Translations under genes and position numbers: made by a program | Source of the DNA: a virus | IMG/VR virus record: IMGVR_UViG_3300028577_000023 | Location: 1 to 40,475 of that record | Strand: one strand, 5' to 3' | Length of the DNA stretch: 40,475 nt | The notes under the pieces: model-generated | What the model was told of the DNA's origin: nothing | The model's input: only the letters and a program-made list of their open reading frames with translations | Databases searched by the model: none | Shown: piece by piece, positions 5,764 to 12,358 of the stretch | How the letters are laid out: each line of letters starts with the position of its first letter | How positions within the stretch are numbered: position 1 is the stretch's first letter

Positions 5764-6017
5764 TAGTCTACCCTCTGCTCTTCTACTGATACTCCAGGAA
5801 CTGCCTGAGTCACTGGAACAGGTTTGTTTATAGGACTGACCAGGAGCATATGATTGTCATTTCCCTGCATAGCCATCCCTTCTACCTGAACGAACAATAA
5901 TGATGGCCATAGCTTTCCTAGGATAGACATGGTCATCTCATCTGCCATGAGCAGATACTGTTTAGGTTTTTGCACTGGAGCTTCTACAGCCGGTGCTTGT
6001 TTCAATTCTTCACTCAT
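5763..6017 (-). CDS. Hypothetical protein
   Basis: An 84-residue protein, MSEELKQAPAVEAPVQKPKQ then a hydrophobic core (TMSILGKLWPSLLFVQVEGMAM) and a proline/valine-rich end. The start at 6017 is chosen because GGGGGAG lies five bases upstream; it overlaps the preceding stop by eight bases. An earlier ATG at 6086 lies inside the upstream gene and has no good site. There is no signal peptide or known motif. It is part of the minus-strand operon running toward the tRNAs. Confidence 0.65.
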   Translation of the reverse strand: MSEELKQAPAVEAPVQKPKQYLLMADEMTMSILGKLWPSLLFVQVEGMAMQGNDNHMLLVSPINKPVPVTQAVPGVSVEEQRVD

Positions 6018-6378
6018 CGTCTCCCCCATCACTCTCTTCCTGTGGTTCTCTACCAGTTTTTTGCAGTAACGCATCCAACTTCTCACGCACTACCTCGTTT
6101 TGTTTGTGCACCGTCAGGAACTTATCCATGTAGTAGAGTAAGCTCGGGAGAGTCTCTTCCACTTCCTTGGCATAGTTCTTAAGTGCTGTTTTATAAACAA
6201 CCTCTAGATCTTGTAGTTCTTCTTGAAACATTGTTTTCTCCTTTCCAACATTAAAACCTTCGTAATACTTACTTCGTTCTATCATCTGCTCGCGGAAATA
6301 CTTAGCCCAAATCTTTGAACCATTGATATACTTTCTCTCCAAGTCTCGGCAGTCAATCTTCCATTTGTAGGTGGGCAT
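6010..6378 (-). CDS. Hypothetical helical protein, first gene of the tRNA/RNA-repair operon
   Basis: A 122-residue, highly charged and mostly helical protein starting MPTYKWKIDCRDLERKYING and ending in an acidic tail ESDGGDDE. GGAG lies eight bases before the ATG. It is preceded by a credible promoter (6403-6432) and is the first of a chain of overlapping minus-strand genes and tRNAs that reaches the RNA ligases. A coiled-coil-rich middle (EELQDLEVVYKTALKNYAKE) suggests oligomerisation. No family was recognised. Confidence 0.7.
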   Translation of the reverse strand: MPTYKWKIDCRDLERKYINGSKIWAKYFREQMIERSKYYEGFNVGKEKTMFQEELQDLEVVYKTALKNYAKEVEETLPSLLYYMDKFLTVHKQNEVVREKLDALLQKTGREPQEESDGGDDE

Positions 6379-6402
6379 CTCGTTCTCCGTAGTAAAGATT
6401 TT

Positions 6403-6432
6403 TTTATACTAGCTTTCAGGGATTTTTAGCAA
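6403..6432 (-). promoter_or_regulatory. Predicted sigma70-like promoter of the left minus-strand operon
   Basis: On the minus strand, TTGCTA (6432-6427) and TATAAA (6408-6403) are separated by 18 bases, about 25 bases upstream of the ATG at 6378. The 18-base spacing matches three of the plus-strand promoters of this genome. No experimental support; the sequence match is four of six and five of six to consensus. Confidence 0.55.
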
Positions 6433-6462
6433 AAGAGAAAAGTTAAAGAGATACACAAATCC

Positions 6463-6606
6463 CTACATAAAGTCTCGCCAAGACATGCCTAAGCAATCCA
6501 TACAATAATATCCACAGGGACATCCCTCGTCCTCGTCTGGCTCTTCATCTTCATCATAGTAGTCATCACGATCCCAATCGCAATCATCACAGTCTTCTTC
6601 ATCCAC
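6463..6606 (-). CDS. Very acidic cysteine-rich mini-protein
   Basis: A 47-residue ORF with a GTG start preceded by GAGGG. The first half is almost only aspartate and glutamate (DDCDWDRDDYYDEDEEPDED), the second half is GCPCGYYCMDCLGMSWRDFM with four closely spaced cysteines. Such acidic, DNA-mimic-like or metal-binding mini-proteins occur in phages, but no family is claimed. A competing frame on the same strand exists (MKKTVMIAIG). It ends about 30 bases before the predicted promoter of the operon and probably has its own promoter near 6610-6650. Confidence 0.45.
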   Translation of the reverse strand: MDEEDCDDCDWDRDDYYDEDEEPDEDEGCPCGYYCMDCLGMSWRDFM

Positions 6607-6712
6607 CTCTAGCCCTCAAAATAAATCTTTACATCCCATTACCCCTTTTATAAAGTAATTATTTTACAGACAAGAAGAAAGTGTCACTCAATACGCCTAT
6701 ACAGGAAAAATC

Positions 6713-6913
6713 ATGTACGAAATTGCAGAATTAGAAAAGACGTTCAAGGAACATCATAAGAGAAGCGTCAAGCTCAATAAGAAGCTAATCAAGGACTTCA
6801 AAGCCAATAATCCAGGTGAGCCTATCCCAGATCCATTCAATGATGATTTTAGCCTACCGCTTGCCTTAGCAGCGATATGCAAGTCAATACAAGATCTTAA
6901 GAAGGGAGCTTAA
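6713..6913 (+). CDS. Small helical hypothetical protein
   Basis: A 66-residue protein, MYEIAELEKTFKEHHKRSVK then KLIKDFKANNPGEPIPDPF and a hydrophobic helical end. AGGA stands about seven bases upstream. It is the first plus-strand gene after a divergent intergenic region (6607-6712) with AT-rich sequence suited to start signals for both strands. It is followed two bases later by the next gene, so they are likely co-transcribed. No recognised domain. Confidence 0.65.
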   Translation: MYEIAELEKTFKEHHKRSVKLNKKLIKDFKANNPGEPIPDPFNDDFSLPLALAAICKSIQDLKKGA

Positions 6914-6914
6914 T

Positions 6915-7244
6915 ATGGAACCAGATGTAGCTTGTTTTGCTGAGCATGTAATAAAGCACTATGCAAAGAGAAAGGTCATCACCGTTTCGTGCTATATACA
7001 CTGTGATAAGAAGATTACTCTTTCCATGGAATTACCTAGAGAATGCGTGATAAGTGTAGAAGACGAATCTCTGAATCATGCAATGGTAATCCTAGGCCAT
7101 GGACTTAAGGGAATCTATTCTACCTATTCAAGACATAACGTATTCACAGAACCCGAACTCATCATCAAGCCTGATAACATGACTATAGGTGTTAAAATAG
7201 GAATCCTTAGCAAAGAGAAGTGGAAAAAGATTAAGGTTACCTAA
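6915..7244 (+). CDS. Hypothetical protein
   Basis: A 109-residue protein (MEPDVACFAEHVIKHYAKRK), mixed alpha/beta, with no motif I recognise. AAGGGAG lies about nine bases before the ATG. The gene end lies within the left arm of a 12-base inverted repeat (7231-7242), so its 3' end is embedded in a large RNA fold that may end transcription. Confidence 0.65.
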   Translation: MEPDVACFAEHVIKHYAKRKVITVSCYIHCDKKITLSMELPRECVISVEDESLNHAMVILGHGLKGIYSTYSRHNVFTEPELIIKPDNMTIGVKIGILSKEKWKKIKVT

Positions 7245-7340
7245 CTCGTCTCATAGACAAAGGGCTAACTTAAACCCCCGAATTGCCTAACTAAAGTTAG
7301 GGTGAGTAAGGTAACCTTAAAAATCTGGGTAAATTTTTTT
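7231..7340 (+). terminator. Large branched hairpin with T-run after 6915-7244
   Basis: TTAAGGTTACCT (7231-7242) pairs perfectly with AGGTAACCTTAA (7309-7320). Between them are an inner hairpin CCTAACT/AGTTAGG (7286-7301) and a GGG/CCC hairpin around 7262-7279. Eight consecutive T follow near 7331-7338, which suits transcription termination on the plus strand, but the distance from the outer stem to the T-run is longer than in a standard intrinsic terminator. CTAACT occurs three times here. A regulatory RNA or replication element is the alternative. Confidence 0.45.
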
Positions 7341-7667
7341 TGACGTGACTGTGCACTGGGAACGCATTGTTTCCTAGACTTACTATACATTTTTTGAGTA
7401 ATTATAGGTAGTAATTTTTTTGGTAGGATCTATTAGGAAATAGTAAGGAAAAGGTGTAAATAGTTTACTTAGTTGAGAAAGTGAGGTCTCAATGAAACAT
7501 ACGTGGAGATATAGATATATAAGGTACCGGTACTGATTAAGGTCATACCCCCACCCTCTTTTCTATGCTTTCCTTGGCTGGTTCCATACCTTCGTTCCCA
7601 CATGTTCATGCAGTTACCTAAGTAAAGCTTGTTTATGTTAGTGATTACCGAGTGAGTAGATGATAGC
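7341..7667. other. AT-rich non-coding region with small palindromes
   Basis: No credible gene of normal length is seen. The stretch has short dyads: GTAAA-TAG-TTTAC near 7457, TTGAGA/TCTCAA near 7473-7493, and the ten-base palindrome GTACCGGTAC near 7524. A 14-codon ORF (MKHTWRYRYIRYRY, from 7493) has GAGG upstream and is almost only basic and aromatic residues; I do not call it a gene. It could be a control region or origin-like segment between convergent units. Confidence 0.4.
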
Positions 7668-8084
7668 CTATGCCTTAGGCTGCTTGGAGATGATGAAGTC
7701 AAAGGCTGCTGTTGCTATGTCCTTAGCTGCATTCTTAGCTTCATCCTGGTCATAACCTCTGCTCTTACCTTGTGTCTTAAGCAAGAAGAGCTGAAGGGTT
7801 GTATCGTTTGATTCCATTGCTCTATCAAAGCATGACTGCTCTAGTTGATCTAGTTGACGTTCTCTAGCATCCTTTAGAGCTTCTTGAAGATCCTTATCTG
7901 CATCGCATCTACGTCTTATGCAACCTCTAGTAGTACCCATGATATCGGCTACTCTAGCTAGGTTACCATGTTCTTTAGCGATGAGATCAAGCATTGTATT
8001 TTTATCAAGTGGTACCCCTGGCCTAGGCTGTTTAGCTTTCTCGCCTCGTCTGTTACCTTTCTTTATGCTTGGGAAACCTGCCAT
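7668..8084 (-). CDS. Probable terminase small subunit (HTH DNA-binding)
   Basis: A 138-residue protein. Residues 25-55 give a helix-turn-helix of the homeodomain-like type (HGNLARVADIMGTTRGCIRRR), followed by DKDLQEALKDARERQLDQLE and the stretch LQLFLLKTQGKSRGYDQDE, which is characteristic of many phage small terminase subunits and related packaging proteins. Small terminases recognise the packaging site and recruit the large subunit. It is unusual that it lies far from the large terminase (37110-38600), and it stands alone on its strand. A sequence-specific regulator with the same fold is the alternative. No strong Shine-Dalgarno is seen before the ATG. Confidence 0.7.
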   Translation of the reverse strand: MAGFPSIKKGNRRGEKAKQPRPGVPLDKNTMLDLIAKEHGNLARVADIMGTTRGCIRRRCDADKDLQEALKDARERQLDQLEQSCFDRAMESNDTTLQLFLLKTQGKSRGYDQDEAKNAAKDIATAAFDFIISKQPKA

Positions 8085-8170
8085 AGTGGGCTACTCTTTC
8101 TTTGTTTAGTTACCTAGCTAACTTAAGATACTAGGCCGCCTAGAGCCGGCGGGTGGCTATGTTCAAGACT

Positions 8171-8283
8171 GATTATAACCGCATAATGAATCCGACCCTA
8201 TTTTGGTGTCAAGTCTTTATTTTAATCCTCTATGAGAAATGCTAGAAAAGTGAAAGCAAAGTTCTTTTGTGTTGCGGTTAATC
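8171..8283. repeat. Inverted repeat around the plus-strand promoter at 8272-8301
   Basis: GATTATAACCGCA (8171-8183) is matched by TGCGGTTAATC (8273-8283) in inverse orientation, with two extra bases in the left arm. The right arm covers the -35 of the predicted promoter. A second inverted pair, AAGACT/AGTCTT, lies at about 8165 and 8213. These could be operator sites or an untranslated structured region. The 250 bases from 8085 to 8334 carry no gene. Confidence 0.5.
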
Positions 8284-8301
8284 CTTAAAGAGTGATATAG
8301 T
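8272..8301 (+). promoter_or_regulatory. Predicted promoter (TGATATAGT type) of the 8335-10606 operon
   Basis: TTGCGG (8272-8277), an 18-base spacer, then TGA-TATAGT (8293-8301), an extended -10. The same nine-base TGATATAGT is found before three other plus-strand genes in this window. The operon start codon is at 8335. Confidence 0.65.
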
Positions 8302-8334
8302 TCTGTACATACAACGCCAACAAGGAGAAAGTAA

Positions 8335-8649
8335 ATGAAGACACAAGAAACAACCACAACGAACCTAGCGGATTTTGGATCACGTGAGAGATGGATGCTA
8401 GTAGAGCTATTGACCGCATGGGATAAGCAAGGACTACCTGATAACTTCTACGATGAAGAAGTTGTACCGATGATGAATCGTAATAGCGGCAATGTGTTCC
8501 TAACCAACAGCGAGTTTCAAGTAGCTATGTTGAATGATAACAAGCTTGAGATGTGGCATAGCTGCCCCAATTGTGGGCATGAAGGCTTTAGCGAAGATTG
8601 TCAGATCAACGAAGATAACGAATGCAACGAATGTTGCGAGGGGGAATAA
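8335..8649 (+). CDS. Hypothetical protein with C-terminal zinc ribbon
   Basis: A 104-residue protein with AAGGAG before the ATG. The N-terminal part is helical and acidic (RERWMLVELLTAWDKQGLPD) and includes NSEFQVAMLNDNKLEMWHSC. The C-terminus carries CPNCGHEGF...C...CNEC, a likely single zinc ribbon. It is the first gene behind the predicted promoter and is immediately followed by the next ORF. The role is unknown; small zinc-ribbon phage proteins often bind nucleic acid or host polymerase. Confidence 0.7.
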   Translation: MKTQETTTTNLADFGSRERWMLVELLTAWDKQGLPDNFYDEEVVPMMNRNSGNVFLTNSEFQVAMLNDNKLEMWHSCPNCGHEGFSEDCQINEDNECNECCEGE

Positions 8650-8877
8650 ATGAGCGTATCAGAACTAATGACAAAGAATAGATCCGAAGAGATGAAGGCT
8701 ATTTGCCGATTCATAGATACATGCGACTTTGAAGAGTTGGCCAAGATAGTTGAAGAGATCAGATGCTGCCATGATTGCTTATTTGCATTCAATGCAGAAA
8801 CTGGCCTATTCGCTAAGATTGATAGTATATGCCTAAATGGTGAAGCAATTCAAATGAACGTAGAGAAAGGAGAATAA
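8650..8877 (+). CDS. Hypothetical protein
   Basis: A 75-residue acidic protein, MSVSELMTKNRSEEMKAICR, with several cysteines (C18, C24, and RCCHDC), no known domain. GAGGGGG stands before the ATG and the gene begins one base after the stop of the zinc-ribbon protein, so it belongs to the same operon. Confidence 0.65.
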   Translation: MSVSELMTKNRSEEMKAICRFIDTCDFEELAKIVEEIRCCHDCLFAFNAETGLFAKIDSICLNGEAIQMNVEKGE

Positions 8878-8879
8878 TC

Positions 8880-9089
8880 ATGGATATCACAGTAATTATG
8901 ACAGGGATAGGAACAGCTACCGCAATCATTGGGGCTAATGTAGCCCTGATTTCTTGGTTGCGCTCCGATATGAAATCTTTTGAGACCGAGGTAAGAGGTT
9001 GGAGAGAGGACATAAACAAGGAAATGAAGGACTTTCACGGCAAATTATGCACGCTTGAGGAGAAAAACCGTGTTAAATCCCCAAGTTAA
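8880..9089 (+). CDS. Small membrane protein with coiled-coil tail
   Basis: A 69-residue protein. Residues 5-26 form one hydrophobic segment (VIMTGIGTATAIIGANVALISW), followed by a charged helical tail (SFETEVRGWREDINKEMKD) able to form a coiled coil. AAGGAG precedes the start. The topology, an N-terminal membrane anchor and a cytoplasmic coiled coil, resembles small holin-associated or haemolysin XhlA-like phage proteins, but nothing lytic is encoded beside it, so the holin idea is only a possibility. Its end overlaps the next gene by 20 bases. Confidence 0.65.
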   Translation: MDITVIMTGIGTATAIIGANVALISWLRSDMKSFETEVRGWREDINKEMKDFHGKLCTLEEKNRVKSPS

Positions 9090-9384
9090 AGAGATCTTGC
9101 TTAAAAACTGGGGTGAGAAAGCGGATTCAATGAACTGTTATTGCGAAGTAAAGTTTATTGATCCGCTATCTTCATGGGCATGTTACATATACGCTATGAA
9201 TCCTAAAGACGAGGATGAAATAGCGTGTATGGTTTATGACCATGGAGAGGTAGAGGTTTGCGATTGGTCAATGAAAGAACTAATGCTTACCTACAACCGT
9301 GAGGGAGAATACCCCGAAATAGATCATGAATACAGGCGCAAGAGGGCCTCAGAGCTGTTTAAAAAGTTAAACGAGGAAATATGA
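9070..9384 (+). CDS. DUF2958-like hypothetical protein
   Basis: A 104-residue protein from a GTG start with GAGGAG seven bases upstream; the frame is open back to a TTG at 9055, which overlaps that ribosome site and is less likely. The pattern LNPQVKEILLKNWGEK, then EVKFIDPLSSWACYIYAMNP, VYDHGEVEVCDWSMKEL and a final IDHEYRRKRASELFKKL resembles DUF2958 proteins found on mobile elements, whose function is unknown. It overlaps the small membrane gene and its stop overlaps the next start as ATGA. Confidence 0.7.
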   Translation: MLNPQVKEILLKNWGEKADSMNCYCEVKFIDPLSSWACYIYAMNPKDEDEIACMVYDHGEVEVCDWSMKELMLTYNREGEYPEIDHEYRRKRASELFKKLNEEI

Positions 9385-9590
9385 CACCTGAAGAGATTCA
9401 AGAGATTAGACACAAGCTATGCGTTTCGCAAGAGAAGTTTGCACAGCTATTGGGCACAACTGTTGTGACTGTAAACCGATGGGAGAATGGTAAAACTACA
9501 CCATCAAGATTATACATCAAAGAGCTTAAGGAGCTAAGAAACAATCATGGATCATACGTTTGTAGACGAGAAGAACTTAAAGACGCTTGA
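9381..9590 (+). CDS. XRE-family helix-turn-helix regulator
   Basis: A 69-residue protein that is nearly all HTH: EEIQEIRHKLCVSQEKFAQL-LGTTVVTVNRWENGKTTPS, the standard helix-turn-helix of Cro/CI and XRE proteins. It is likely a DNA-binding regulator of the phage, possibly for its own operon or the divergent unit. It starts in ATGA overlap with the DUF2958-like gene. There is no dimerisation domain beyond the HTH, so it is closer to Cro-like or antitoxin-like proteins than to full CI repressors. Confidence 0.85.
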   Translation: MTPEEIQEIRHKLCVSQEKFAQLLGTTVVTVNRWENGKTTPSRLYIKELKELRNNHGSYVCRREELKDA

Positions 9591-9873
9591 AGATTACGCG
9601 GTATTCCTAACAAGCGGCATGTTAACTTTGATGACTCTACAAAACTTGCAAGTGCGAGCTTTAGAGATTGGCATCATGAAAGAAGATCATGCAGAGAGAG
9701 CAAATACGATCATATGGGATCTGCGAAGGCTTATGAAACAATATCAAACGCAGACAGAACAAGTTTTAGAGATGCTTCCAGATGATTTCAACCATGAAGC
9801 CATCATAGAGAAATTGAAACAAGGCGAGCTAAAGAAAGCCCGTTCAATGACTAGAAAGCCTAAGGAGAAATGA
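9547..9873 (+). CDS. Hypothetical helical protein
   Basis: A 108-residue protein starting MDHTFVDEKNLKTLEDYAVF with a helical, coiled-coil-like centre (RANTIIWDLRRLMKQYQTQT) and a basic tail KARSMTRKPKEK. It overlaps the HTH gene by 44 bases in another frame; the ribosome site is weak, so the start is uncertain. Position between a regulator and a recombinase is suggestive but does not define a role. Confidence 0.6.
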   Translation: MDHTFVDEKNLKTLEDYAVFLTSGMLTLMTLQNLQVRALEIGIMKEDHAERANTIIWDLRRLMKQYQTQTEQVLEMLPDDFNHEAIIEKLKQGELKKARSMTRKPKEK

Positions 9874-9874
9874 T

Positions 9875-10606
9875 ATGAGATACGTAATATTTAGCCGAGT
9901 TTCTACTAATTTACAGCTTGACGAGAGTCAATTATTCATGTGCCGAGAGTATATCAAAGGCATAAAGAAAGAAGGTGATGAGATCATAGAGTTTAATGAG
10001 CCTCCAACCTCCACGCGCTTGAAAATGGATAAAAGACCAGTTCTTCAATCTCTATTTGAATTCCTAAAACCTGGGGATAATCTAGTAGTATTTTGCCTAA
10101 CGCGATTAGCTAGAACCGGAACAGAGATAGTGAAGATCTACGAGGAGCAAGTGACTAATAAAAAGGTCATTCTTCACTCTCTAGGACAACCCAAAGTTGA
10201 TAAGAATTTCATTCACATCTACGCTATGATGGGCGAGATGGCTAGAGATACTATAAGCAACAACACAAAAGCTGGGCTCAAAAGCAAGCAAGCTCAGATG
10301 CAAAAAGTTGGGACAACTTGGTACGGCTATAAAACCGACGAATCTAAATTGCAACTAGAGAGAGAAAGATGTCATTCCTTCAAAAAACCCTACCTTCTGA
10401 TTCCAGAAGAAGATGAGCAGAGCCAAGTGAACCTAATGGTGGAAATGCATCATCGTGGCTCAAGTTACGGTGAAATAGCGTCCGAACTTGAAACCAGAGG
10501 CTTTCGGAACCGTAAGGGTAATCTTGTGCAGAAAAGCACGGTATGGAGGGTTCTAAAACGTCTAGAAATGCAGAATCCAGCTCCCAGGGATTTAGCTTAT
10601 GCGTAG
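9875..10606 (+). CDS. Serine recombinase (resolvase/invertase type)
   Basis: A 243-residue protein with the serine-recombinase N-terminal domain: YVIFSRVST, where serine 10 is the expected nucleophile, then LVVFCLTRLARTG (matching the DRLSR region) and MMGEMARDTISNNTKAGL (the helix E region). The C-terminal part, PYLLIPEEDEQSQVNLMVEM then GSSYGEIASELETRGFRNRK, is a helix-turn-helix like the DNA-binding end of small resolvases. It is shorter than the large phage integrases, so it may resolve multimers, invert DNA or act in a non-integrating role. AAGGAG is eight bases upstream. Its last 227 bases overlap the convergent RusA-like gene. Confidence 0.85.
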   Translation: MRYVIFSRVSTNLQLDESQLFMCREYIKGIKKEGDEIIEFNEPPTSTRLKMDKRPVLQSLFEFLKPGDNLVVFCLTRLARTGTEIVKIYEEQVTNKKVILHSLGQPKVDKNFIHIYAMMGEMARDTISNNTKAGLKSKQAQMQKVGTTWYGYKTDESKLQLERERCHSFKKPYLLIPEEDEQSQVNLMVEMHHRGSSYGEIASELETRGFRNRKGNLVQKSTVWRVLKRLEMQNPAPRDLAYA

Positions 10607-11000
10607 TCTCGTGAATCCAGATAATGGTTTTAGGCTCGGGATGGTAAACTTTAAGACAGGGGCCAAGAGATACCTTTTGATCCCCTTGAATTACTATCCC
10701 ATCCAAACAATCTAAGTAAAGTTTAATTAGATTGTCTACATCCGGTTTCTTATCGTGTTTTAGTCTTCCCGATTCGTATAGTTCTTTGTGTTTCTTGGGA
10801 ATGCTATTCGGAATAGGCATGTGAAACAAAAAACTGATTCTCGGAAAAGCGATATCATTGCTAGTCCGAAAAGCCTCAAGAACGTGACGAATGAGACTCT
10901 TTTCCTTTGCTTTTGGGTCATAAGTGGTTACAAAACCTCTCCTATTTGAGTGTTTCATGCGAGCTTGAGGAACTGGAATACCAGGGATGATGATTTTCAT
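10380..11000 (-). CDS. RusA-like Holliday junction resolvase with antisense C-terminal extension
   Basis: A 206-residue ORF. The first 130 residues match RusA-type endonucleases: an opening IIIPGIPVPQARMKH, an aspartate motif HDKKPDVDNLIKLYLDCLDG and IVIQGDQKVSLG; the aspartates would bind magnesium and the enzyme would cut Holliday junctions made in recombination and replication. Usual family length is about 120-140 residues. The extra 75 residues here come from sequence antisense to the serine-recombinase gene and look atypical, so they may be a read-through of a lost stop. The start overlaps the upstream stop. Confidence 0.8.
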   Translation of the reverse strand: MKIIIPGIPVPQARMKHSNRRGFVTTYDPKAKEKSLIRHVLEAFRTSNDIAFPRISFLFHMPIPNSIPKKHKELYESGRLKHDKKPDVDNLIKLYLDCLDGIVIQGDQKVSLGPCLKVYHPEPKTIIWIHETTHKLNPWELDSAFLDVLEPSIPCFSAQDYPYGSESLWFQVRTLFHRNLSHDDAFPPLGSLGSAHLLLESEGRVF

Positions 11001-11194
11001 TCACCCTCTGGTACTTTCTCATGTGGCATTCCCGTTACCTCAAAGTAAACGTGTGTACCGTCACCATCTTCTTGCTGGTACACACGAACAACTTCCCTAC
11101 CATTACGGCCGAGTCTGTTTGCTTTCTTAACTATGTATTCCAGATCCTTAACACAGAGTTTTTCCGTGTAAGTGACTGCGTGTTCATTAAGCAT
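10997..11194 (-). CDS. Small hypothetical protein of the replication block
   Basis: A 65-residue protein, MLNEHAVTYTEKLCVKDLEYIVKK, with a beta-rich end VVRVYQQEDGDGTHVYFEV. AGGGGG lies six bases before the ATG and its stop overlaps the RusA-like start. No family was recognised. Placement between the SSB-tip protein and RusA points to a DNA-metabolism function. Confidence 0.65.
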   Translation of the reverse strand: MLNEHAVTYTEKLCVKDLEYIVKKANRLGRNGREVVRVYQQEDGDGTHVYFEVTGMPHEKVPEGE

Positions 11195-11203
11195 AAATCC
11201 CCC

Positions 11204-11518
11204 TTAAAATGGTATTTCTTCATCCCCTACCACTGATGCTTTGTGCACCGACTTACCCTTTTCCCATGAACGGTCATCCAAGAACTTCTTAATGTCTTTC
11301 TCTAAGAAAGAACTATCTTGTAGGAAGCCTTCATAGTAAACCTTGCATCCGTCTTTCGTGACCGAAACGCTAGGTACACCCCAAAACTGGCCGCCATTCT
11401 TTGCCGACTTTCTCACGTATGCAACGCGATAGCGATCGTCAACGAGAAGGTAAACCATCTCTTTGGTGTATTGATCTTCTGGGAATTCTTCATGTGATAC
11501 AAATTTGATATTGGACAT
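11204..11518 (-). CDS. Hypothetical protein with SSB-like C-terminal tip
   Basis: A 104-residue protein with a beta-rich body (MVYLLVDDRYRVAYVRKSAK, FWGVPSVSVTKDGCKVYYEG) and a C-terminus ending GDEEIPF. The last six residues closely match the acidic-aromatic tip of bacterial single-strand-binding protein (DDDIPF), which docks many repair and replication partners. The body is not a clear OB fold to my reading, so it could be a divergent SSB or a mimic. AGGAG is seven bases upstream. It sits beside DnaC-like and RusA-like genes, in line with a replication role. Confidence 0.65.
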   Translation of the reverse strand: MSNIKFVSHEEFPEDQYTKEMVYLLVDDRYRVAYVRKSAKNGGQFWGVPSVSVTKDGCKVYYEGFLQDSSFLEKDIKKFLDDRSWEKGKSVHKASVVGDEEIPF

Positions 11519-11530
11519 AGTTTCTCCTGT

Positions 11531-12358
11531 TTATATAATTGTTGGTTTCCTTCTAGATTTATCTACAAATCCTATCTTTTGACCTGTACTAATTCGGTCA
11601 TTCAAAGCTTCTCCGCAATACTTAGAGAAGTGCTCATCACTCAAATTGGTTGTGATGATAGTTCCTCTGTCACTCCATTGAGTGCGCTTGTCAATAAGCT
11701 CCATAAAGAAGCTCATGAATCCTGGGGGAATATCTCCCGTGCCAAAATCATCTATCACGAGTAGGTTACATTCTGTAACCGACTGAATGTAGTTGCTTGG
11801 CCTCTCGGTTTTGAAAGTATTCAACCAGTCGTATTGCATTTGTTTTTGGGTCGTGAACTTTGCCGACGAATGTTTGCGAGTGAAGTATTCACAAACGCCC
11901 AGACTGGCATAAGTCTTTCCATTTCCTTTGGTACCCTGCATAAGGATGATTCCCACTGGTTTAGTAGCAAACTTGAGTAGATAATCAACTTTAGCGGCAG
12001 ACTGTTCGATTTTCTCAAACCTGACATCATGCTTCAGATCCCCGATATCGTTTAATTCGCAGAATAAGGCCCATTCTAGCGCACGTTTTGGTATTTGGGG
12101 GACAATACCCTCTGATGATGGAGATCGTTGCTTGGAGCCCTCGCAAACGCGTAAACAGAGCCATGCCTTTAATCCCTTCTCCAAAGTGTACAACCCAAAC
12201 TCTTCGCTACCACAAAAAGGGCAGCAAAACTCATTGGCCCGAGCTGGGGGATCAATGGGCTCGTATCCCTTTTGACTGAAGTAAAAGTGCACATAACAAT
12301 CTTCCTTTTTGATGAACGCTTCTTTGAACTTCCCCAGCTCTTGTTGAAGGGTAGTCAT
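11531..12358 (-). CDS. DnaC-like helicase loader ATPase with zinc-finger N-terminus
   Basis: A 275-residue AAA+ protein of the DnaC/IstB type, starting at 12358 where ATGA overlaps the previous stop. The N-terminus has a zinc site, CPFCGSEEF...C...C, near residues 40-70. The core carries Walker A GTKGNGKT (about residue 147), Walker B LLVIDDFG, and IITTNLSD (sensor I region), then a sensor arginine near DRIST. Such proteins load the replicative helicase. No phage helicase was seen in the window, so it would load the host DnaB. The neighbour upstream is a replication initiator-like protein. Confidence 0.85.
   Translation of the reverse strand: MTTLQQELGKFKEAFIKKEDCYVHFYFSQKGYEPIDPPARANEFCCPFCGSEEFGLYTLEKGLKAWLCLRVCEGSKQRSPSSEGIVPQIPKRALEWALFCELNDIGDLKHDVRFEKIEQSAAKVDYLLKFATKPVGIILMQGTKGNGKTYASLGVCEYFTRKHSSAKFTTQKQMQYDWLNTFKTERPSNYIQSVTECNLLVIDDFGTGDIPPGFMSFFMELIDKRTQWSDRGTIITTNLSDEHFSKYCGEALNDRISTGQKIGFVDKSRRKPTII

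Noticed and set aside
7493-7537. A 14-codon basic-aromatic ORF with GAGG upstream
   Set aside because: Too short to support as a gene without conservation data, even though the composition is unusual.
7469-7702. A 77-residue minus-strand ORF in the non-coding region
   Set aside because: It overlaps the end of the small terminase gene, has low-complexity serine-rich start and no good ribosome site.
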